Below are positions 1 through 10,637 of a DNA stretch of 64,000 bases, one piece after another. The position numbers and the translations under genes were made by a program. The stretch lies in contig JBCFYV010000024.1 in NCBI GenBank assembly GCA_039000515.1, positions 41,923,979-41,987,978 on the forward strand, read 5' to 3'. The DNA comes from Timema cristinae. Taxonomy: Eukaryota; Arthropoda; Insecta; Phasmatodea; Timematidae. Numbering within the stretch: position 1 is the stretch's first letter; every line of letters begins with the position of its first letter. The notes under the pieces are model-generated. The model had not been told where the DNA came from. It saw only the letters and a program-made list of their open reading frames with translations, and did not search any database.

Positions 1-122
1 GACATGAAGATATATCACAAACTTATAAGTGATTGTTGTCCCCAGTATCAGTCCTGACAATGGAATATAATTCAATTAAGTGAATAAAATAATAAAATTG
101 CAGTCATTTGTGAAAAAATCTC

Positions 123-215
123 CATGGATATGAGACTCACCGGGATGGTACAGTGAGTGGTACAGCATTGGTGTGCAAATACAACTATCGCAGGTCCAAT
201 TCCCATATCCAAGGT
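123..215 (+). repeat. tRNA-like relic (copy A)
   Basis: A tRNA-length segment has outer ends that can pair (ggatatgag with the later cccatatcc). It has an A-box-like stretch (tggtacagtgagtgg) and a weak B-box-like stretch (ggtccaattcc). It looks like the head of an old tRNA-derived SINE, not a working tRNA, because no clean anticodon arm is visible. Confidence 0.4.
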
Positions 216-239
216 GTTCTTTTTCACATGATTGAACAT

Positions 240-1960
240 CTTTAGGTATCTTAAAAACTTTACAAAGATATTTTCATATTTCTGGGCAAGAAAAATGGCA
301 TCTTATCTCTTTTAATAAACCTTTTGTGTTCAACAAATAGATGGCCTTGAAACCTGACGAGACATAAACATACTAGTGAAATTGCTGCAAAATTAGCAGG
401 TTAAAAAATATGGATGCTCAATTTATCTAGGAAGGTATTGTAAGGTATCGAACTTAAAATCGTGCGAGTAAAAAATCATTGGAGTAAATTTTTAGATTGT
501 GATTTATATAAATCAAGTTCTTAACAACGGATTATTAGATTATTAAATAAAACATTTTTATGCAAATATTTTGATCGAATTTACTTTTAACGAAAATATA
601 TTAATATTAATATATCATCCATTTTAATGTCAAATTATAAATAAAATGAAGTGGAATACGTATTTTTATAATATAGAGAAATAAAGGATGAGAAAATGGA
701 ATAAAGCTATGTGGGAACCTGGCAGGTGAGAAAAATAGATATCAACAAATAAAAAGAAGAAAAAAAAAATACAATCAAACATCAAATGAAAGGTAAATAA
801 ATACGTGAAAAACCCAGAGATGGTAGATAAAAAATAAAGAATATGATGAATATTGACACGGAAAATATATTATAAGCTTGTGAAATAATTTGAATAAAAC
901 AGGAATAAAAACCAATTAAGAAAGATATTACACTCTAATAAGGTTTAGATAAAAAGACTTAAGGAATTGAAAAGATGGTAGGATGATAGAATATTAAATA
1001 AAGACGATTACGATTGATATAGCAGTACACAAAATAGATGAAGCTACCGATAAGCACATGTCATTTGTGAGTTAAGCTCTTTTATCTATCGAGCATTATT
1101 GAAGGATTTTCCCCCGAAGCAAAAGAGAGAAACTTGGTCCTTTGGGTAGAGGGGGGTGAGAGAGAGAGAGAGAGCGGGATTTTGAAGGGAGGTGTCACGT
1201 GGTTTGGGAGATGAAAGTAGTGTTAGGTTAGAGTCGTGAAGGAATATTCTCCTTGAACCATAGAACAGATGGTGACGAGCGGTAAAGGTTGGTCTCTTGA
1301 AGCATCAATCTCTTCCACTCTGCTAGGAAATAATCTATCAGAGATCCCAGGCAACAAGCGCGCTCACTAACACACAATTGAGACAAGAATAGTTGGCGGA
1401 ACTTCTTTATAAGTAGATGTTTTTGAAACGGGGGGGTGGGGGGGGGGGTGAGTAGATTGGTTTCAATAGGTGAAGTAGATATTGCTGTTGTAGCGCTCTT
1501 ATAATGTGTAATAGTCCTATATATTATTTCTGTTGTCAACATCTATTAACTTATACAAAGTTTACAGCGATGAATAAGATATCAGTGGATAGGATTATTT
1601 TTTTGCCTACTTCTGACATAGCATACTCAGTTTACATTAAAACACATTGTATGTTTAAAATATAAGTTAAAAGAAAAATCTAACATTATTTTTGTATTAA
1701 TTACCGAAAATAAAGTCTCTTTGATATTTTGTGTATACACTTCGCTGAGTACAGTATTTAATTTCAACAACTTAATAAAAGACTAAATCTTTTTTTGGGG
1801 GAAGGGGTAGGGGAAGATTGAATATGTGAAAGTTTTACAAGGTTTTAATGGACTTTTATACTTTGATACTTTCAAATAACACATTGCCACTGTCCAATTT
1901 CCTTAGGAAGAACCATATGCGATAGCTATAAAAGCCACAAGATCTACTTTGGCTCATTCA
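240..1960. other. No gene seen
   Basis: This is AT-rich sequence with a short (GA)n run near 1157-1175 and a G-rich run at about 1431-1450. The G run differs in length and interruption between copy A and copy B (37794-37815), as expected for a homopolymer. The short minus-strand ORF at 1228-1542 has no recognisable domain and is probably chance. Confidence 0.6.
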
Positions 1961-2035
1961 TACTTAGTCATGTGATATTACTTTTGATATATACCACCAA
2001 CACCTATAAAAATAAAAACAAAAATGTAACAAAAT
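1960..2035. repeat. Dispersed repeat R6
   Basis: The core resembles 'gtcatgtgat' followed by a stretch like acttttgatagatattatcaat and 'cctataaaataaaaac'. Related copies are at about 7775-7860, 12512-12580 and 18242-18303, plus the copy B counterparts. Its class is unknown. The conserved A-rich right end suggests the 3' end of a retroelement. Confidence 0.55.
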
Positions 2036-2097
2036 AATACAAAAAAAGTTAGTATTTTATTTAAAGATTTTTTTATTAAAATAAACCTGTAAGTGTC

Positions 2098-2165
2098 TAG
2101 GATCGAACCTGAGACGCCTGGTTCTGTAGCCAGGAGCTCTTACTACTTGAGCACAGACGGTCGCA
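2098..2165 (-). repeat. SINE-4 tRNA-like head (copy A)
   Basis: On the minus strand this has a B-box-like ggttcgatcct and the segment cctggctacaga, which is shared with the head of the longer SINE-4 copy at 36056. The duplicate is at 38458-38528. Confidence 0.6.
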
Positions 2166-2374
2166 TTAATTGGAAACAAAAAGTAATTTTTTTTTTTTAT
2201 AAATTACATAACAAAATAATGGCAATTATTTCGGTCTTTTGTGACATAAGTTTGGCTCCCATATTAATATAATTTAAATGAATATCAAATTGGTAAACAT
2301 TTTAAGTTAGTCTAGTTTTATTTGTGGATAAATTATTATCTACCTTTACGTGGTGTCCATATATTTACACTATC

Positions 2375-2545
2375 AGTGTGCTGTAAGGATGAGTAAAGTA
2401 GAATGTTGTGGAAATATAGTGGCATTTGCAGGAATTTAGATTGGAAAAATATTCAAGAAAATCCATTCAAGTACATCCGACAGAGATTAGAACCCCAACT
2501 TTGTCGTCATCAGCATAGCAGATATAGCAAGATCGACACCCTCTA
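2375..2545 (-). repeat. SINE-2 fragment (copy A)
   Basis: This is a diverged minus-strand copy. It reads 'gatgagtaaagtagaat', then a cluster resembling 'catccgacagagattagaacc', then 'cgtcatcagca', in the order expected for SINE-2 (body, B box, head). The duplicate is near 38735-38915. Confidence 0.65.
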
Positions 2546-2630
2546 GTGTGGGTAAGTTGAAATAAAAACGTCTACGTCTTGGAATATTTTATTTATTTTC
2601 TAAAAATAAACAGAACTGAGTATACTTTGC

Positions 2631-2632
<2 letters not shown>

Positions 2633-2720
<88 letters not shown>
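2633..2720. repeat. (CT)n(AT)n compound microsatellite (copy A)
   Basis: A run of CT dinucleotides passes directly into AT dinucleotides. It differs in length and interruptions from its duplicate at 39009-39097. The ORF crossing it encodes only Leu-Ser and Ile-Tyr runs and is an artefact. Confidence 0.95.
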
Positions 2721-2723
<3 letters not shown>

Positions 2724-3082
2724 TAAAATGTGTTTCTCTGCAATATATCGATGTGCTGATGTCAGGCTAAAGTGGAAAATATTGGACTAATAGAGAGAGA
2801 GTGTCAAGTGTGCGCTTTTTTTTTTTTTTACTAATGGCTATAAAATAAAAACCTAGCTAACGTCACCAATACAACCATCTCTTTCATCATCAAACGTGCG
2901 GGGGGAGTAATGTTGGTTGCAAACGCGATAGGCGAAACAGCTGACGAGAGAGGTTTAAACCATTATAAAATCAAATATATATTTAAATGATAGTTAATAA
3001 TTAAGTAAGGGTTGACCTTTTAAATGCGAAAACCTTTTTATTTTCAAAAATATTTAGTAACATTTTATACTTCGTAAATATA

Positions 3083-4028
3083 CATTAGGACGTCGATATA
3101 AAAAAATCCGGACCGTCGATAATCCGGATCTCCAAGAAAAAAATATATTTATAAAAATAGCCACAGTGGTATTAATATCAGAAACATGGCTGCTAAGGAA
3201 AACTTACCTCAACTCTTGTTTGAAAAATGGAGACTTTACCGTTGTTAGATTTTGGCCGCTACACACGTACAAGTATACCTGTGAGGTTTGCCTGTCCGGT
3301 ATAACTGAACGTTTGGATGACATAACTGAAGTTATATCGGCCTGTACAGGCGACCGGAGCGAATAGTTAATTGCATTCGATATAGCTGCGTCGGAGCAAA
3401 CTGCGCAGACATACCGGAACGTGTGTAGCGAAGTGCGCAGCTGGATCAGTTCGTTTGTTGGTGTTGTCATCGCCACATTGTTCACTAATTAGATAAGTTT
3501 CATTCTTTCATTATAAACTTATTGCTGTACACAATGACGGAATAGTGTCGTGGTCGCCACCGAGAGGGCATAGAAGAGTTTATAGAAATTTACAAAAGTG
3601 AACAATGTCTGTAGACAATTTAATCAAGAGACTACAATGACCGACACAACAAGAAAGAAGCTGTATATTGGTGGAAAAACTAAAATATATCAATCCCGCT
3701 GCCAACAAAAAAAAAGCGTTCTTAGAAAAATCAACAACAAACTGTGACCTGAGGAAGAAAAACTGTATTGTGTGGATGCACTAGCACATCCGGTATACCT
3801 GGATGTGTGTAGCGGCCTTTAATATTAGCAACAACAAAAAGGAATGCTTAGGTTCTTTGTTTAAATAAAGTGAAAATATGTATATCTTAGCACTGAGTTT
3901 TCGTAAGCATTCCGTCCATGCCCATTGTTTAGTTTTTGATATAGGCACTGTATTTCCTAAAATCTGGACACATCGATAATCCGGATTGGTTCGATCCACA
4001 ATTAGTCCGAATTATTGACGCTCTATTG
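3083..4028. mobile_element. pogo/Tigger-like non-autonomous DNA transposon (copy A)
   Basis: The ends are inverted and rich in the word 'cgataatccgga'. On the left, after TA, comes a cattaggacgtcgat-like start. On the right, gacgctctattg precedes TA. The TA flanks fit a TA target-site duplication, and the GCGTCGATAATCCGGATT-type end is typical of pogo-like Tc1/mariner relatives. No transposase frame was recognised inside. A second MITE lies within it (3254-3817). Confidence 0.7.
3254..3817. mobile_element. PIF/Harbinger-like MITE nested in the pogo-like element (copy A)
   Basis: It begins ggccgctacacac and ends with the reverse complement gtgtgtagcggcc. The inverted similarity continues inward through a gtatacc-type word. 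GGCCGC-rich ends with a 3-bp duplication are typical of Harbinger elements. The flanks here are ttt on both sides, which is close to but not the usual TWA. Short ORFs over it (3166-3366, 3204-3485) show no known domain. Confidence 0.6.
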
Positions 4029-4254
4029 TAAATGGTTATTGTTTTGTTGTATTAAGGCAATATACCTTTATCGATAGGAACACGGGTTAAGCTTCAATTA
4101 TATATAAGGTTTACCAGCCTAAGGAAATCGTAGGGCTACAAGTAGAGTAGTTTCTTTCCCTTTATCTTATTATTTCATTTATTTTAATTCATCCCAGGTT
4201 TTTAAAATGCACTTTCTAAATAAACTGTTTATTAGTACACAAATTATAAACTAG

Positions 4255-4420
4255 CTTAAACCCGGAATGGGCACAACAGCCATCCCCCATCCTTTAATTC
4301 ATCACTGTGAAAGGGTAAACCCATATTTCACCAATTATAAATTTGTCATCAATGCAGGGAATACAGCCCGGTACCCTTAGCTCAGTGTAGAGAGACTCTG
4401 CCGACTGAGATAATGTGTTG
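4255..4420 (-). repeat. SINE-3 (copy A)
   Basis: This is a minus-strand copy. Its body carries 'catcactgtgaaagggtaaac', and its tRNA-like head resembles 'ccttagctcagtgtagagag'. The same body recurs at 6541, 12592 and 32060. The duplicate is at 40625-40787. Confidence 0.7.
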
Positions 4421-4424
4421 GATT

Positions 4425-4655
4425 TTGTCTTCGTACCCGATGGGTTATATGCGAACGCTAATGGAGTAGTAATTGGGAAGGAAGAGAATTAGGTATAATG
4501 TACTCACATTGGTATGGCGAGAGAATTAAGAAAACATTTATGATAAAACACAAAATGCCTTATGTACACTCGACCGGGGTGTGACCCTTGATCTCCCTTA
4601 TGCATGGAAATCCAGATCAGCACGAGAGCGACGCGTTAGATGCGTAGATTTGATA
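4425..4655 (-). repeat. SINE-2 (copy A)
   Basis: In minus orientation the tail 'cccgatgggttatatgcg' comes first, then the body, then a B-box region (ctcgaccggggtgtgaccc, diverged) and the head. It is moderately diverged. The duplicate is at 40795-41025. Confidence 0.7.
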
Positions 4656-4740
4656 TAACTAGAATTTAGCAAATATTTATCTGAAAAGAGGATTGTAAAA
4701 TAAGAAGGAAATAAAAATCCTACTGCCTATATCTTTTGTC

Positions 4741-5125
4741 GGTATTAAGGTGGGTACAAAAGAAAGGCTAAGTGTTTTTGTGGTTTTTTAATAGCATAAC
4801 TATTTTTTTGAACAAAATAAATAAAATATTCACCCAGTATAAACCTAGAATTTTACTTTCTTCACATAGATATTAAACAATTGTTGATAACACTATCATG
4901 AGCATAGTTATTAAATGATAAACCTTTTAAATGAAGAGGAAAAGTTGTCATTAAATTCTAGGACACCCTTGACAATTATTAAACAACTGTTAAGGTCCCT
5001 GTGCCAAGAAAATTCAACTACGTTTCTAATGGGGGCAACATTTGATTTATTTTGAATTTATAATGTTTTACTATAAAATATGCAAAAACATTGACATTTT
5101 CTTGCGTTCTATACAGTCCTATCTC
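4741..5125. mobile_element. Palindromic MITE-P (copy A)
   Basis: This is a foldback element. The left half contains ttttgtggttttttaatagc, aacaaaataaataaaatatt and 'ttgttgataacactatcatg'. The centre is 'aaatgaagaggaaaagttg'. The right half reads the same words as reverse complement (gacaattatt...caactg, gatttattttg, ctataaaat). It belongs to a family with at least ten independent members in this window. The duplicate is at 41113-41495. Confidence 0.75.
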
Positions 5126-5212
5126 AAAGACCCGATCATTCAGATCATAGTCAACAACGTAAATCCCTACGCTAGTCACACAAGTCTGAGTATCTTTGAA
5201 ACAGATAGTTAA

Positions 5213-5262
5213 GTACACTCGGCCAGTATTCGAATCCCAATCTCCAATTCTATTAACAGATT
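5213..5262 (-). repeat. SINE-2 B-box fragment (copy A)
   Basis: A short piece reading 'cggccagtattcgaatccca' matches the tRNA-like part of SINE-2 on the minus strand. No tail was found beside it. Confidence 0.45.
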
Positions 5263-5269
5263 AATGTTT

Positions 5270-6145
5270 TGGACCAGCCGAAAAACGAAGTGGTTTGGGT
5301 AGCTGTTGTTATTGAGAATATGTGCACATATTTTAAATGTATTCTAATATGTGAGTGCAAGACATCTTGAATCCACATAAGCCTTTTTTTTCTCTCTCTC
5401 TCTCCAAAACGAGTGAAATCTCTGAGTGCACTTTCCTTCTATTGTAGCTTTCTTTGAAACAAAGATATACATGATCAATACAAGCCGTGTCAAAGGAAAC
5501 TGTCGTAAACATGTTGTTTTTTTTTTAGAATATTTTAGAGCCTAAAGTAAAATTTAATGTATTCTCCTTAGAGATGGCACTATACACTTCTCTCTTTATA
5601 ATTAATATATTTATTATTTTGAATTTTGAAACTCAAAGGCAATATAAATTATAACCTATATCACTGATGTGATGGTCTATATTTTATTAATTTTTATAAC
5701 GATAAAATGTCGTGACCAATTTAGCATTTATGGAAAAGAGAACTTCTTACGTTTAATTTCTATCGTGTGTTTTTCTACCTGTTTTCATGATATTATATTT
5801 TAAAACAATTATTTTAGAAAATACCATTGCAAACGTGTTTTTTTTGCGAGGTTTGATTCAAGGTGTTATTCAAGCAACAGACTGGATTGTCGAGTATGGA
5901 GATGTCAGGGCTAGAATTATATCCGGGTGTTTGAGGGTAACTCTTTTTCAATAGTCAATTGCTGCTACATTTCCTCTAAATTCTGCATTTCTATTACTTA
6001 CGTAAATAATATAACCATAAAGTCCGAATAAATATTGAGACCCAGCAGGAATTTTTTTTAAACATATATAACTTACATTTACTAATGTTTTTTCTTGCCT
6101 TGCTAAATTTTTCTATAATTTGGAAAGTGTTAATCCATTGTGTGT
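5270..6145. other. No gene seen
   Basis: This is AT-rich DNA with a short CT run near 5390. No element or coding feature was recognised. Confidence 0.5.
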
Positions 6146-6149
6146 ATAG

Positions 6150-6150
<1 letters not shown>

Positions 6151-6238
<88 letters not shown>
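6151..6238. repeat. (CT)n(AT)n compound microsatellite (copy A)
   Basis: A CT run passes into a long AT run. The duplicate at 42521-42608 has an extra break in the AT run. ORFs of Ile-Tyr repeats over it on both strands are artefacts. Confidence 0.95.
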
Positions 6239-6239
<1 letters not shown>

Positions 6240-6540
6240 CTCGAATCCCATACTTCTTGAGTCCGAATCTTAAATTTTATTTCGGAATATAAAATTTTAG
6301 TTAAAGTGAAAGTATTTGAAATTAAATGTATAAAAAGTTGTTTAAGTCTGGGTGCCACTGACAAATGCTATTATGTTTGTCATGTATTGCGTCATAAACA
6401 ACAATTATAACCTTTTTTTTAAAACTATATTAATTTACTTTACATCCACTACTGTTTCCATCCTGTGGCCTGGATAACTTTGTAATTCAAGCCATATATT
6501 ATCCACTACCGGCTGGCTAGGCCTGTCCTAGCTTCATATG

Positions 6541-6720
6541 CCTTATAATTTACCTTAAGACTAGGACAGGCACAACATCCAGTCCCCGGTTTGTTAATTT
6601 ATCATTGTGAAAGGCTAAACCCTTAAGTGATAAATGATATGTTTTTGGATTTTCCGGGAATCAAACCTGGGACTCTTTATCTCAGTGGGCAGATAGACTA
6701 CCGATTGAGATAAGGTGCCG
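6541..6720 (-). repeat. SINE-3, with tail hairpin (copy A)
   Basis: This is a minus-strand SINE-3. The body is 'atcattgtgaaaggctaaac', the B box reads ggtttgattccc on the minus strand, and the A-box region resembles tatctcaatcggtag. Just left of it, 'aggcctgtcctagctt' and 'aagactaggacaggca' form a short inverted repeat. The duplicate is at 42911-43091. Confidence 0.75.
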
Positions 6721-6780
6721 TAGTAATTATATCAATACAATTTTGTAATTTTTTATAATTTTTTTTCCTTCCCAACTACA

Positions 6781-7058
6781 TTATTATTATTAGCACCGCG
6801 TCTTACTACCCATTCGGTTTATACGCACTTACGCTAATGTGTAATGGTAGGGTGATTGTGAGATGAAATGAAGGACCTACAGTTTAACGTGGAATCCGAA
6901 CCACGGTGGAGGCCTGGCATTCCCTACATTCACAAGATGTCTTGTCAGAGGTGAAGGAAGGGTTTGGTAATCAGATAAATCTGTGCCGGGATCGAGGATT
7001 GAACCCGGCCGCCAGCACAGAAGTCTGACACCTTATCCCTAGACCACCAGGTCACCGT
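6781..7058 (-). repeat. SINE-1, full length with 12-bp TSD (copy A)
   Basis: This is a complete minus-strand copy. Read 5' to 3', it has a tRNA-Glu-like head (A box ggtggtctagg, B box ggttcaatcc), a body with 'ccaccgtggttcggattcca', and the shared tail with cccgaacggg-like hairpin (here attcggt) and (TAA)n end. It is flanked by the direct repeat ttcccaactaca at 6769-6780 and 7059-7070. The duplicate is at 43153-43429. Confidence 0.93.
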
Positions 7059-7102
7059 TTCCCAACTACACACGTCTCTTATAATTCCATTTAACACTAG
7101 CC

Positions 7103-7354
7103 TAAGAATGTTATTTGAAGTCAAGGTGTGCGTAAATTCTATTCGAAATACTTTTGATGAATTTTTAACGAATCTCGAATCTCTCGAACAATATAGGAAT
7201 CGTGGATTCAAGCATCTCATCCCAAATATATGTATGCTGGTGAGATGCTCGAATCCACGATTCCTATGGTGTTCCGAGAAATTCGAGATTCGTAAAAATG
7301 TTATCAAAAATATTTCGTTATTTACGAAGACCTTGACTTCAAATAGAATTCTTA
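7103..7354. mobile_element. Long foldback hairpin element (copy A)
   Basis: This is a nearly perfect inverted repeat of about 250 bases. The arms run from taagaatgttatttgaagtc to a centre at about 7229, where aggaatcgtggattc and gaatccacgattcct face each other around a ~20-base loop. The right end mirrors the left (gacttcaaatagaattctta). No obvious target duplication was found. The ORFs across it are mirror frames of the palindrome, not genes. Confidence 0.85.
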
Positions 7355-7365
7355 TTTCTTATTGC

Positions 7366-7482
7366 ACATGTATATCTGTATATCTGTATATGTGTATATA
7401 TGTATATATGTATGTGTATATATGTGTATATGTGTATATGTGTATGTGTGTATGTGTATATATGTGTGTATGTGTGTGTGTA
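7366..7482. repeat. TGTATA-type simple repeat (copy A)
   Basis: An irregular run of tgtata/tgtgta units directly follows the foldback element. The duplicate at about 43735-43830 has many small deletions in the same stretch. Confidence 0.9.
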
Positions 7483-7484
7483 TC

Positions 7485-7635
7485 CCCACGTCTCACTAAC
7501 CTTCTTGTACTATTCCTATGCACTAAGTAGAGATGAGGAAGGTATAACTAAAACGGAGATGCACCTGAATTTGCTCAGATTTGAACTCATCTATGCCTTC
7601 CATCATATTAGATCAAACGACTCCTTGGTCCACGT
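7485..7635 (-). repeat. SINE-2, internally deleted (copy A)
   Basis: In minus orientation it holds the tail 'cacgtctcactaacc', then 'gagatgaggaaggt', then 'cagatttgaactcatc' and a head remnant ending caccgaag. The middle of the body is missing. The duplicate is at 43830-43998. Confidence 0.6.
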
Positions 7636-7739
7636 GCACACCGAAGAGAGTTTTAAAATGAATTATTTTGTAAATTAAACTATCTAATCTGACGTAATAA
7701 TAAAGTATATATTATAAATTTCATAGGAAGGGCCTTCCT

Positions 7740-7862
7740 TATCTGACATCAAGAACAGTTCTAGAGCTACGTTCATGTATTCTCACGTAAGTGTTTTGTT
7801 CTGTAGCTGTCACTTTTAATAGATAATATCAATACCTCTAAAATAGAAACAAAAACATGGTA
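7740..7862. repeat. Dispersed repeat R6 (copy A)
   Basis: It contains 'tgtcacttttaatagataat' followed by 'aatacctctaaaatagaaac', matching the repeats at 12512 and 18242. Confidence 0.55.
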
Positions 7863-8087
7863 AAATATATGTACTATGAACACACACAAAGTTTTCTAAA
7901 GGTCCATTTCTATTAACATCAGACTGTATTGTAAGCAGAGCTTATTAAATTTACTTATGATATGTTCTCCCTCCAACCTTGATTTTATTTATTTTACGAA
8001 TCATGTATAGGCCATGTACTTAAAAAAAAAAACTCCCCTGGGAGTTTAATCCCCTTTACGCCTATCTAAAGAGGGCTTAACTATTTC

Positions 8088-8402
8088 ATGAGAATATTCA
8101 ATAAACCAACTCTGCTTACCCTGACGTCACTACACGTCTCGCTACTACCCCTTCTAGTCAATCTGTTCCAGGCAAGTGTTCGGGAGACAAATGGTGCCCA
8201 ACTGCTATTCGCTCCCGAGTGTACCGTTTATTGCCCCCTTGTTTTGAGTTGTAGCCTCGAGCACATAACTCTGGTATCGTGTTTTCGCAAACTGCCATCG
8301 CTAGCGTCCGTTCTATATGGCTACATTTCAGGACGTCTGTATTGTGTGAAACTGTACTGTGCATATCTCCACAACGTTCGTGTAATTTTTTTCCCCCCGT
8401 GA
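8088..8402 (+). other. GC-richer segment with unrecognised 104-codon ORF (copy A)
   Basis: The block from about 8110 to 8400 is clearly richer in G and C than its surroundings. It contains the palindrome tgacgtca (8122 region), the core of a CRE/ATF site. An ATG-started ORF of 104 codons crosses it but has no recognised domain, and a 68-codon ORF overlaps on the other strand. It could be a promoter or first-exon region, or old unique DNA. The ORF is preserved in copy B (44437-44781, slightly longer), but the copies are too similar for that to be evidence of selection. Confidence 0.2.
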
Positions 8403-8772
8403 CTTGCTTGATGTTGTTCTTGTTAATTTAATTATTACGTCTGTTATCCCTATCTGACTTAACTGCCCTAGGAAAAGGTGGTGGTTGTGAAAGCGGTAGG
8501 AGGGGAGGTTTAACAGGTTCATTTAATCAACAGGGAGGTATAGGAGAGGTAGGTAAGAAGAAGTGGTTGCCTATAGTGAAACACGCTCTTGAAGGTATTT
8601 ATTTCTTGAATATATAGACGTAATTAAAATTAAATATGACATTCTCCAAATTTGTATTTAATATATTAGAAATCTACCTCGTCGGTGGTCAGGAGCTTTG
8701 GGGCTCAGAAAATTACCGTCCTACTTATGAAGACTGGTAGGTTCCTGGTTGGATTGAAATTGAACCTTTACA

Positions 8773-9280
8773 TAGGGTTTCCAGATGTCCCTTTTTAAAA
8801 CTTTTTTGGTTTTGTTATCTTTTACCACGCAAGCGGTGATGTAGGGGGTCTATCAACATTATTTTTGTCAGGTTGGTATGCATAAGTATAACACAATTCG
8901 GAGTTCCGTCTATTTTATGAGTTTATTGATGACATTCGCTTTGAATTTGTACGTCATTACGTTACTGTGAGAGTTTAAATGCAGGAATATGTTAAATTCG
9001 TAGTTCTAAAATATATGTATATATTAAATATAATTTACAGTGTTAGTAGTCTAAACATGCCGAAAAGTCAGTGCAAAATTAAGGAGGTAAAATTTTATCG
9101 CAAATATGAGTACATTTTTAACTTTTCGTTGTGTTTGTTTTATTAAATTATTACTACTGATGTTTTCTTTTTAGTTTTTGTAAAGGCATGTATTTAATGT
9201 GTCGTAAAAATTGAAATAAAATTGTAATACTTAATTTTTTTTTGTTCCCGGTTTTCCATATCAAAAATCTGGCTGCCCTA
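8773..9280. mobile_element. hAT-like non-autonomous DNA element (copy A)
   Basis: The left end is tagggtttccagatgtccc. The right end is the inverted form atctggctgcccta. The flanks cctttaca and ctttataa resemble an 8-bp target duplication. CAGGG/TAGGG ends followed by CCAGAT are seen in hAT elements. No transposase was recognised inside. The duplicate is at 45121-45622. Confidence 0.5.
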
Positions 9281-9624
9281 CTTTATAACTTGGGGAAGAA
9301 GTTTAGGTAGGAGAGATTAGTATACCTGGAGTTTATTACAAATTTATATTTGGAGCACCATTTATAAAATATAAATCTGTATTTTGTGGTACACATAGAT
9401 AACATTTTGCTATATTATTGGTGTTATTTTATAGTTTTTGATAGTATCTATTAAAATTTACAGCTCTGGATCACATGACGGGACGTATGACTAAGTGAAA
9501 TTAGAACTAGTGAGTTTTTTAGTTATCAGATATGTCACGTTCTAAGAAAATTGGGGTATATCTCATTTTGATTGTGGTATCAATCACTAATGACCGTCCT
9601 TGTTGTGGAACGTACGTGGACTAT

Positions 9625-9715
9625 GGTCTCTATTTTTACAAACTTTTTTTTAAATAACAAAACATCTTTTTGGCAAAAATAAATAAAATATGGCTTCAAG
9701 AGTTAAGTATAGTTA
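9625..9715. mobile_element. MITE-P left-arm fragment (copy A)
   Basis: It carries 'tttttggcaaaaataaataaaatatggcttc'-type sequence, matching the arm of MITE-P. The rest is not visible. Confidence 0.5.
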
Positions 9716-10330
9716 TTTAATAATTCATTTGACTAAAGAAATGTAAGCTACTGTGAATTTTAAATTAATTTAAAATTGTAGATGAAACTAATAGAATAAA
9801 GTTTAAGTAAAGTTAAGAAATTAGGTGTTAATAGTTTCCTAATGCTCAGTAATAACTGTTTACTTTCTGATATTGGTATTATGACAAAGCGTTGCACTCT
9901 TTTCCCAAAGACATATTATTTTTACAATAAATAGCCGCAATATTGCTGACAGCTTTTAACAACTCTTTATTTCTCTTCTTGACCCTAAGAAAAGCTTTAA
10001 TACAATTGGTTCTGGGAATTGAGGCTAGGAATTGTGGGTTTGCCATCGTAATCGGATTGGGGTTTTAGATGGGGAAACGGGGTAAAATAAAGGAGAATAA
10101 AACATCTATGTTGGGCAAGATTATATGAAGACTTATTTTCTCTTCTACTTCATGAATGCTTGGGAAGGTTGGAGGGGGAGTTATTACTGCTCCTTACTTA
10201 TGTCCATGAGAATTGAACAAATGAACAGAATTAATGGTCAAGATTAGTTTTCATTTTTTTTTTAAAGAGGGCATTCTGGTTGTCGAGAGTTTTTATCCAT
10301 GTATTGTGGATATTTATGTGTGCGTGTATT
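9716..10330. other. No gene seen
   Basis: This is AT-rich sequence with no element or coding signal that I recognise. Confidence 0.5.
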
Positions 10331-10332
10331 AT

Positions 10333-10636
10333 GTAGAGATGAAAGGAGATGGGAGAAAAGGTCGCCGTTGAACAGTTTTTATGGCAAATAATTTTGTTTG
10401 GCAAAAGAAAGCAAATATTAATCCAGTAGAAACATAAGACTTTAATTTTCTACACAAATTAATCCAAACAGCTTTTTAATATTTTCCAACAGCATTGTGG
10501 CATTTTGATGATAAACATTTTAAATGAAGAGGAAAAGTCATCAACATTACAGGAACATCTTGACGAATATTCTAAAACTATTGAAATTGCTACGTGAAGA
10601 AATGTTTTATTTTAAACAAAAAAAAAATCTGCCCTC
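10333..10636. mobile_element. Palindromic MITE-P, first of a tandem pair (copy A)
   Basis: The left arm is complete: gagatgaaaggagatgggag, then atggcaaataattttg, and 'ccagtagaaacataa'. The centre is 'aaatgaagaggaaaagtc'. The right arm is shorter and ends near the start of the next MITE-P. The duplicate is at 46677-46978. Confidence 0.7.
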
Positions 10637-10637
10637 G

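Noticed and set aside
2579..2770. ORF with Ser-Leu and Ile-Tyr runs as a coding gene (also 5994-6364, 38921-39148, 42405-42662)
   Set aside because: The frames are produced by CT and AT dinucleotide runs, occur on both strands, and change with run length between the duplication copies.
3604..3770. Transposase exon in the pogo-like element
   Set aside because: Short Lys-rich frames exist but no helix-turn-helix or DDE motif could be read, and frames are broken.
7108..7530. 140-codon plus ORF and its 120-codon minus partner at 6945-7307
   Set aside because: They run through the foldback hairpin, SINE-1 and a TGTATA repeat. Their encoded peptides mirror each other because the DNA is palindromic.
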